Origin: a virus
Reading direction: 5' to 3' (one strand)
DNA: 62,498 nt
Virus record (IMG/VR): IMGVR_UViG_3300037840_000097
Coordinates: 1 to 62,498 of that record
The notes beneath the pieces were generated by a model that worked only from the letters and a program-made list of their open reading frames with translations, had not been told where the DNA came from and made no database searches. This document shows, in pieces, positions 57,410 to 62,498 of this stretch (its first letter is position 1; each line of letters starts with the position of its first letter). The position numbers were made by a program, and so were the translations under genes.

Positions 57410-57803
57410 GTTACGAAAAGCACTAGCTAAACTGATCTACAAACCTACTTGTGTATTAGATACACAAATCACTGTTAGAAATTTTGTGGCTCCTGAACAT
57501 GAAAATCTAGCTAAGGTAGCTGCTGACTTATTTCAGGCTGAAATGAAAATTCAGCTTCCGGAATACTCAGGATTTTTCTCCTTTCGCAGTCCCATTGACC
57601 GAATGGGACAACTTATTTCTATATCTGGTGCTGCTCACCTTCCAGATGAAATTCCGCCGTTAGCCTCTTGGGATAGCTTTATTGTGTACCATGATATTAG
57701 TTTGTTCCAAGACAAACAAGAAGTAGAGAAGCAAGTCTTATTTCTAACAGCTGACTTAGTAGCTAGGTTAGTTCAGAAAGTTAAAAATGCCAGCAAACAG
57801 TAA
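57399..57803 (+). CDS. hypothetical replication-module protein
   Basis: 134 residues beginning MLVELRKALAKLIYKP, mixed alpha/beta, with EYSGFFSFRSPIDRMGQLI in the middle. Overlaps the polymerase end by 11 bases and the methyltransferase start by 17. No family recognised; position in the nucleotide or DNA modification run. Confidence 0.65.
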   Translation: MLVELRKALAKLIYKPTCVLDTQITVRNFVAPEHENLAKVAADLFQAEMKIQLPEYSGFFSFRSPIDRMGQLISISGAAHLPDEIPPLASWDSFIVYHDISLFQDKQEVEKQVLFLTADLVARLVQKVKNASKQ

Positions 57804-58644
57804 AGCTGGCTATGCTCTCTATAATTTAGACCCACATTTTAACAGAACACTACTCAAAAATCACAGAGATTTGTTTGCACATGAACTTCGCTGGCAATAC
57901 ATATCGTCTCAGCTGCAACCCGAAGATGATGCACCCGAACCTTTTTGGGATTATGAAGATCGAGACGCACGTGAAGACTACGCGCCTTCAATGATAAAGT
58001 ACACACTTTTCGCCAAGCTCATGGTAGGAGTAGCAATGACAAGCACATTTGTGGATCTCGGGTGTGGGCCAGGGGCGTACATGGGTAGATTTCTCTACTC
58101 CAATCGTCGTAAAGTTGAACATTACATTGGAGTAGACTACAGAGAACCCAAACCTGACTACAAGCCACACTTCCCAGCTGACTTCATGAAGGGTGACGTC
58201 ACGGAATGGAAGACGTACGAGACAGTGTTAGCACTGCTCGGAGAACGTAAACCAGACATCATTTCCACCCTTGAAGTCATCGAACACATGAGCAAAGAAA
58301 AAGGAATCATGTTCCTTGACAACATACAAAAACTGGCAGCCCCCTACACAACTATCTTCCTTTCTACACCTTGCCACGACAACGTGCATCTACCCCACGA
58401 CCACGTTTATGAGTGGCAACACGCAGAGCTCAAGGAAGAACTCGAAAAGAGATTCACAATCGAAGCCAATTACGGGACATTCGCTTCGCAGAAAGACATT
58501 AAACATGTCTTAACTCCCGCCGAACACGAAGTCTTTGAGAGCCTTTCTGAATATTACGATGCAAGTATGTTGAGTACTATTTTTGCTCCGATGCACCCAG
58601 CAGAATCACGGAACAGTATCTGGAGGCTCCGTCTTGCTGAATGA
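57787..58644 (+). CDS. class I SAM-dependent methyltransferase
   Basis: 285 residues. SAM motif I is FVDLGCGPGAYMG near 94, an acidic post-I strand is YIGVDYREP, and STLEVIEHMSKEKG is motif IV-like; STPCHDNVHLPHDHVYEW follows. No target-recognition domain or DPPY-type DNA motif is visible, so the substrate (small molecule, nucleotide, RNA or modified DNA) is open. It lies within the base-modification candidates. Confidence 0.75.
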   Translation: MPANSKAGYALYNLDPHFNRTLLKNHRDLFAHELRWQYISSQLQPEDDAPEPFWDYEDRDAREDYAPSMIKYTLFAKLMVGVAMTSTFVDLGCGPGAYMGRFLYSNRRKVEHYIGVDYREPKPDYKPHFPADFMKGDVTEWKTYETVLALLGERKPDIISTLEVIEHMSKEKGIMFLDNIQKLAAPYTTIFLSTPCHDNVHLPHDHVYEWQHAELKEELEKRFTIEANYGTFASQKDIKHVLTPAEHEVFESLSEYYDASMLSTIFAPMHPAESRNSIWRLRLAE

Positions 58645-59041
58645 ATACATAGTGCTAGTACGTACTTGGAATGAAGATGATACCCATTTACCATCAGTAA
58701 AGAAAGCTATCAACAATCTACTAGTGCAATTTGGAATGGTACCAGGAGTTGACTTTGTTGTTGAGATAGCAGGCATTACCGACCCACTCCGTAACGAAGC
58801 TCAAAGCGATTCTGATATCATCTCCAACCCACAACTTAAGCTGCTACGCTGGAAACTTGAAACTTTAGTTAAGCTGACCCCAAGGGCAGTTGATGCTGAT
58901 TACCACCAAAGAGTGCTAGATGTAATCAAGGTAGCTAACATCGAAATAACTGAACACGACCAAGGATTGACGAAGATCACTAAGCAACGCGCGTCGCAAC
59001 TCATTGACAGCGTCATTGAGTTAATTGGAGAAATAGAGTGA
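58634..59041 (+). CDS. hypothetical protein
   Basis: 135 residues from a TTG at 58634 just before the methyltransferase stop; the in-frame extension to 58583 is less likely. Begins MLNEYIVLVRTWNEDDTHLP, helical, with acidic segments. No family recognised. Confidence 0.6.
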   Translation: MLNEYIVLVRTWNEDDTHLPSVKKAINNLLVQFGMVPGVDFVVEIAGITDPLRNEAQSDSDIISNPQLKLLRWKLETLVKLTPRAVDADYHQRVLDVIKVANIEITEHDQGLTKITKQRASQLIDSVIELIGEIE

Positions 59042-59466
59042 AAATATACATAGCCAGTAGCCTATCTAACAAAGATAGAGTTATGGCTCTTTGGTTAAAC
59101 CTATCTACAGCTAACCCTAAACTAGAGTGCACCTACAAGTGGTTCGAAGTGGGAAAAGTAGACTCTTCGCAGTGGGCTGATATTAGTATCAAGGAATACT
59201 ACGGAGTTGTAGCAGCTGATATCTTTCTCCTGCTCCTCCCAGGCAAGAAAGGCTCCTACACCGAGTTTGGCGTGGCGCTTGCGTCGGTGCCGAATGTCTT
59301 TGTTGCTGGAGAACTCAGTGACTTCCAAGAGACACCAGAAGGTGACTACCCGTCCATCTTTTTATTCCTACCAACCGTAAAACGTATTGCGTATGATGGC
59401 ACGTACGACGATTTACTAACTGCTGTCCAGAAGGGAATCGATTCATGCCACGCTTCGTTGCGCTAG
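59038..59466 (+). CDS. nucleoside 2-deoxyribosyltransferase-like protein
   Basis: 142 residues from a GTG (GTGA overlap). KIYIASSLSNKDRV at the N terminus and AADIFLLLLPGKKGSYTEFGVALAS, with the catalytic Glu position, match the NDT/Rcl-like fold. Members cleave or exchange the N-glycosidic bond of deoxynucleosides. In this module it might act on modified or unwanted nucleotides. Substrate unknown. Confidence 0.7.
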   Translation: MKIYIASSLSNKDRVMALWLNLSTANPKLECTYKWFEVGKVDSSQWADISIKEYYGVVAADIFLLLLPGKKGSYTEFGVALASVPNVFVAGELSDFQETPEGDYPSIFLFLPTVKRIAYDGTYDDLLTAVQKGIDSCHASLR

Positions 59467-59699
59467 TCTCGTACGAGTCAGATGTAATACTGACCGATGA
59501 ACATGATGATACTCTGACCAAAGCTTTAGCTGAATTCGGGGCACGAAAAATCAGTGTAGTATTGTCAAAGTATATTGGTGCAGGAGATCATGAATTTGTG
59601 AAGTCACAGACTCCTGGGTTACAGGAGCGTGAAATTTGTGTGAAATGTCTTAAGTCCAAGGCTAAAGCAGCTTCTTCGTGTCCGGGAATTCAAGAGTGA
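59445..59699 (+). CDS. small protein with C-terminal CxxC
   Basis: 84 residues beginning MPRFVALVSYESDVILTDEH. Beta/alpha first part and a short CVKCLKSKAKAASSC end that may bind zinc. The start overlaps the deoxyribosyltransferase-like gene by 22 bases; the stop overlaps the next GTG (GTGA). Confidence 0.6.
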   Translation: MPRFVALVSYESDVILTDEHDDTLTKALAEFGARKISVVLSKYIGAGDHEFVKSQTPGLQEREICVKCLKSKAKAASSCPGIQE

Positions 59700-60610
59700 A
59701 TATACTCGAAAAGTTCCCCACACACACGGAAAGATACTATGCATGGATATACGAACGTCAGTCTATGTGGTATAAACGATACATGCTAAAAATCCCACCT
59801 CCTTGGACTGATGATCCTATCCTTGACAAGTTTAGATTCACAAATAGCTATCGAGAGTTGGATCGTGGAACACTGTACGCCAAGCAGGTAGTACTGTTGG
59901 CAGATAACTTAGAACAGTGCTTTATGCAAGTATTGTGCTACCGATTGTTTAATAGAGTGGAAACGTACGACAAAGTGTTTCGTAAACACTACATGAGTGG
60001 AGCTTTGGATTGGAAGGAAATACACACTGAGCTTATAGAGCTTCATGAAAAGAAACCTATTTTCACCCGTGCTCATGTATTACCTACATTTGGAGCACGA
60101 AAAGCCAATGGTGAAACTAAGCTAGAAAAAGTTATTGAGATGCTGCAAGATGTGGAGTCCCATTTAACTCCAATCATCCATGATGTGTTCGACAATACGA
60201 CCTTCGAAGAAGCCCACCGTGCACTTCAAAAAGTAGATAACCTCGGAGACTTCCTTGCCTACGAGGTTCTTACCGACTTAGCTTACACTAACCTAGTAAG
60301 CTTTAACGAGGATGATTGGGCGAATGCAGGTCCTGGGGCGCGCGACGGGCTACGTCTACTGTATCCAGAGTCTACAAAAACACGCATCGAGTACATGCGA
60401 GAACTCCAAGCCAACCAAAACTTCATGTTTCACAGCTTGGGTCTACCGTTGTGGCACGTTGCTGGGCCTAAGGTTCACTCATCTCGACTCACACTCAGAA
60501 ATATAGAAGGGGGACTTTGTGAGTACTTCAAATACAACCAGTGCGTGGAAGGTCATTTTTCTAATCGACTACCTTATTCGCTTGGTGAAGCTTATGTTTG
60601 GCAACAATAA
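59696..60610 (+). CDS. 5-hmdU DNA kinase / aGPT-PPlase-like helical protein
   Basis: 304 residues from a GTG overlapping the previous stop; an earlier GTG at 59678 is possible. Key segments are RYYAWIYERQSMWYKR, PPPWTDDPILDKFRFTNSYR and RELDRGT, the pattern I know from the HMUDK_hel family (5-hydroxymethyl-dU DNA kinases and related predicted base pyrophosphorylases) in phages with hypermodified DNA. It also has DNLGDFLAYEVLTDL and GPGARDGLRLL. It should act on a hydroxymethylated base in DNA. Its 3' end overlaps the converging nuclease gene by 50 bases. Confidence 0.75.
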   Translation: MNILEKFPTHTERYYAWIYERQSMWYKRYMLKIPPPWTDDPILDKFRFTNSYRELDRGTLYAKQVVLLADNLEQCFMQVLCYRLFNRVETYDKVFRKHYMSGALDWKEIHTELIELHEKKPIFTRAHVLPTFGARKANGETKLEKVIEMLQDVESHLTPIIHDVFDNTTFEEAHRALQKVDNLGDFLAYEVLTDLAYTNLVSFNEDDWANAGPGARDGLRLLYPESTKTRIEYMRELQANQNFMFHSLGLPLWHVAGPKVHSSRLTLRNIEGGLCEYFKYNQCVEGHFSNRLPYSLGEAYVWQQ

Positions 60611-60944
60611 GATCTTCAAACCATGTATCGTAATTAATTAATTTAGGCCCATTCCATAAAGTAGACACCCAAAAACTTCTCTGAGAAGTTTTTGTGAGAA
60701 TAGCTGCAAATCCGCCAGCATTTTCAATGTTAATCAAGGTCAACTGTTGAATAGCTTCAGCTTTCGTATCCGCTTTCAACTCCAACCCAAAAGGCATTGA
60801 TCTATATATCCCAACCACATCAGGAATACCCGCCACCTGGTCGATAGGTAAGTAAAACCATAAAGGCTCCCCTTGGAGCCTTTTTTCTTCGAGCGTGTCA
60901 GCTATAAACTGCTTGAATTTACCCTCTGGGGTAGAGCGAGCCAT
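60561..60944 (-). CDS. VRR-NUC nuclease
   Basis: 127 residues from the ATG at 60944. VRR-NUC pattern: a basic N-terminal STPEGKFKQFIADTL, then GIPDVVGIYRSMPFGLELKAD with the catalytic Asp and Glu-x-Lys, a downstream Gln in AIQQLTLINIENAGG and a Gly-rich AAILTK strand. Stand-alone VRR nucleases of phages cut branched DNA such as Holliday junctions. The last 50 bases overlap the oppositely directed helical gene. Confidence 0.85.
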   Translation of the reverse strand: MARSTPEGKFKQFIADTLEEKRLQGEPLWFYLPIDQVAGIPDVVGIYRSMPFGLELKADTKAEAIQQLTLINIENAGGFAAILTKTSQRSFWVSTLWNGPKLINYDTWFEDLIVAKHKLHQANKVVD

Positions 60945-61374
60945 CGTACATCCCATGAGGAATCATTTCACGCTGCATAGCTTCGATTGCTGCAACACCG
61001 GGATCTGAAGGTTCGTGCCAGTATACTTGTGCTATGTGTTCTGAACGAAGTAGATTATAACAAGCCATACATGGGGTACAGGTTACTAAAGCTATCAATG
61101 GTCCATACTGAGCAGTATGGTGGTCAGTATTTGTGGTGTGTATTACTGCGTTTATAGCTGAAGTTTCGGCGTGATTACAACCACAATCTCGAGGTATGTT
61201 TTTACAAGAACCACGCTTTGGAGTCCACATATCTCCATTATATCCTCGACCTAAAACATATCCACTTTGGTCAAGAATAACACATCCAACATGTCTTCTC
61301 AAGCAACAACTTAAAGACTCAAGCAGCGGTAGTTGTTTTGCTGCTTGTGTAAATCTCTCTGGAAGTTCAATCAT
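60919..61374 (-). CDS. dCMP deaminase
   Basis: 151 residues from the ATG at 61374 (TAATG overlap); the earlier in-frame part is shadow. Zinc motifs HAETSAINAV and TPCMACYNLL give the deaminase site; HVGCVILDQSGYVLGRGYNG is the usual N-terminal part. It makes dUMP from dCMP. Alongside a dCMP-type hydroxymethylase it would compete for, or balance, the same pool. Confidence 0.9.
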   Translation of the reverse strand: MIELPERFTQAAKQLPLLESLSCCLRRHVGCVILDQSGYVLGRGYNGDMWTPKRGSCKNIPRDCGCNHAETSAINAVIHTTNTDHHTAQYGPLIALVTCTPCMACYNLLRSEHIAQVYWHEPSDPGVAAIEAMQREMIPHGMYDGSLYPRG

Positions 61375-61622
61375 TACCTTAGAGATTTCAACTTTTGCTG
61401 CTTTTTCCCTTCCAGATATAAGATGTACCGAACTGCAGCTTGACACTCTTGGGGAACATTGCAGAATCTGAGTCGTTCTTGTAACACTGATTCAGCCCAC
61501 ATTCGCGCTTCGTACTCTCGATAGTCGGCCTTCCTTGCTGTGTCATCTGGAGGTCCGGTGATTGCTGATTTATAAGCTTCTAAAATTGATTGGTGACGAA
61601 AGGGGAGAACTTGAACATCCAT
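61374..61622 (-). CDS. hypothetical protein
   Basis: 82 residues, helical and basic toward the end (YREYEARMWAESVLQERLRF; LEGKKQQKLKSLR). Coupled to the deaminase by TAATG. Function unknown. Confidence 0.6.
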   Translation of the reverse strand: MDVQVLPFRHQSILEAYKSAITGPPDDTARKADYREYEARMWAESVLQERLRFCNVPQECQAAVRYILYLEGKKQQKLKSLR

Positions 61623-61638
61623 ATAGGCTCCCTAATAA

Positions 61639-62076
61639 TCATGGTGTATTAAATAACACCGTTTCTGCTGCGCGCCTTCTTACTAATCCCTCCATAATTC
61701 CGCCCCCTCCATAAATATACTTATTCAAATGAACCATTGCACCAGTAAAATCTTTTGAGTTCAAGCACTGAAGAATAGGTGCACCAGCCGCTATTGCTCC
61801 AGTGTTATACTCGAATGAGACTAAAGCTGAGAATTGATTCGGGGTCAGAATGACTTCGACTTCGTGTGAAACGATCTGCTCGGCGTTGGAAACGTCCTGT
61901 TTTAAGAACGCTAGAGCCTGTGCCTGAGTGATAGTTTCTCCAGGATACACGTTGGCAGTGTGACCGTAACCAATAGTATAAGGTTCACTTCCGGTTCCAG
62001 GATCTGGATAAGCTTTGAGATTCTCACCCTCAAAACTTTCAATGAGATTCAATCCAGCATTATTGATATGTGGCAT
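61639..62076 (-). CDS. endolysin, T4-type lysozyme (GH24)
   Basis: 145 residues. Catalytic Glu in ESFEGENLKAYPD (E16), then D25 in YPDPGTG and T40 in IGYGHT form the GH24 triad; SFEYNTGAIAAG and LVRRRAAE are further family landmarks. No signal peptide, so it depends on a holin. It degrades host peptidoglycan and supports a Gram-negative host. Confidence 0.92.
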   Translation of the reverse strand: MPHINNAGLNLIESFEGENLKAYPDPGTGSEPYTIGYGHTANVYPGETITQAQALAFLKQDVSNAEQIVSHEVEVILTPNQFSALVSFEYNTGAIAAGAPILQCLNSKDFTGAMVHLNKYIYGGGGIMEGLVRRRAAETVLFNTP

Positions 62077-62084
62077 CTATTCTC

Positions 62085-62357
62085 CTAATGCTTAAAAACA
62101 GCTACAATTATACTGCAAACAGCGGCAGCAAGAGTTAGTAGCTGTATGTAATGTGTCCACTGCGATTCTCGAGATTTAAGTAATTTATTAGCTTGCTCGT
62201 CTAACTTTCGAGATATTAATTCAGGAATGTCATTAACTTTAGGTTCAATCTTATCCATACGCTGAATCAATTGATGCACCTCGTATTCAATTAGCACAAG
62301 TGACAGAGGTCGTCTGCGACGTTCCTCGCCTTGATAATTTTCATCATCTCCGTACAC
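62085..62357 (-). CDS. holin-like protein (tail-anchored coiled coil)
   Basis: 90 residues: a basic RRRR start, a long amphipathic coil and one C-terminal hydrophobic segment (LLTLAAAVCSIIVAVFKH). It lies eight bases upstream of the endolysin, where holins usually stand. Single-TM holin or anti-holin are both possible. Confidence 0.65.
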   Translation of the reverse strand: MYGDDENYQGEERRRRPLSLVLIEYEVHQLIQRMDKIEPKVNDIPELISRKLDEQANKLLKSRESQWTHYIQLLTLAAAVCSIIVAVFKH

Positions 62358-62374
62358 AATAGCCTTTCCATAGT

Positions 62375-62498
62375 CTACAGGGGATTAATAAATGCAAACG
62401 ATTGTGGGTTCACCCATCCAGTATTAAACAAACCAGGTACCCATGCTCCAAGTTCAGCGTTTATTGGGCCGCGAGGTGTATTCCAATGGAATACCAAT
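62375..62498 (-). CDS. partial protein, 5' end beyond window
   Basis: Only the last 40 residues are in the window, ending WVNPQSFAFINPL after TPRGPINAELGAWVPG. Beta-type sequence with many Trp and Pro, as in virion proteins. It indicates the leftward gene run continues past the right edge. Confidence 0.6.
   Translation of the reverse strand, partial: LVFHWNTPRGPINAELGAWVPGLFNTGWVNPQSFAFINPL

Noticed and set aside
1-62498. Integrase, attachment site or lysogeny repressor
   Set aside because: No recombinase, excisionase or CI-like gene found; the window gives no evidence of lysogeny, though it is not the whole genome.

Overview
The window is part of the genome of a tailed phage with a contractile tail (myovirus-type Caudoviricetes). 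The left third encodes a tail sheath, tail tube, tape measure protein, major capsid protein, portal and large terminase in the usual order, all read on the minus strand. The endolysin is a T4-type lysozyme, and several phage proteins carry Sec signal peptides; both fit a Gram-negative host, but the host cannot be named from sequence. Base composition is mostly AT-leaning with sharply bounded GC-rich blocks. Genes are packed tightly with ATGA, GTGA, TTGA and TAATG overlaps and a recurring GGAGAACACAATG-type ribosome site. GTG and TTG starts are common. Both window ends cut through minus-strand genes.

Layout. 1-18.1 kb (minus): morphogenesis module, running from terminase (18.1-15.9 kb) through portal, scaffold, capsid and connector genes to sheath, tube, chaperones, tape measure and a cut baseplate gene. 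A CheY-like receiver protein sits among the connector/tail genes. 18.2-24.0 kb (minus): small accessory genes, many with Zn-ribbon cysteines, plus a DHH phosphoesterase. 24.0-25.0 kb: divergent control region with a palindrome laid over a predicted promoter. 25.0-27.0 kb (plus), 27.0-29.7 kb (minus) and 30.0-32.1 kb (plus): a dense set of very small, mostly Cys-rich genes. 32.1-34.4 kb (plus): a GC-rich insert with a HAD hydrolase. 34.4-35.9 kb (minus): small membrane, secreted and other genes. 35.9-36.3 kb: gene-free and strongly self-complementary. 36.3-46.1 kb (minus): tail-fibre and host-interaction module with a permuted NlpC/P60 protein, a LamG-like fibre with about 31 copies of a 14-residue repeat, and a secreted SGNH/GDSL hydrolase. 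46.14-46.34 kb: a second highly structured divergent region.

46.3-60.6 kb (plus) is the replication and nucleotide module: two short basic genes each followed by a terminator, an SNF2-type helicase, an SSB-like protein, a CHC2/Toprim primase fused to an MCM-like AAA+ helicase, an all-alpha NTP pyrophosphatase, a dNMP kinase, a thymidylate-synthase-family enzyme with the Asp substitution typical of dCMP hydroxymethylases, a family-A DNA polymerase, a methyltransferase, a deoxyribosyltransferase-like protein and a protein resembling the 5-hmdU DNA kinase / aGPT-PPlase helical family. 60.6-62.5 kb (minus) holds a VRR-NUC nuclease, dCMP deaminase, endolysin and a holin-like protein.

The most interesting reading is that the 53.6-61.4 kb genes form a pathway that removes normal dCTP (or dUTP), makes and activates a hydroxymethylated pyrimidine nucleotide, and modifies it further after polymerisation: a candidate DNA base hypermodification system. 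The chemistry is inferred, not shown.
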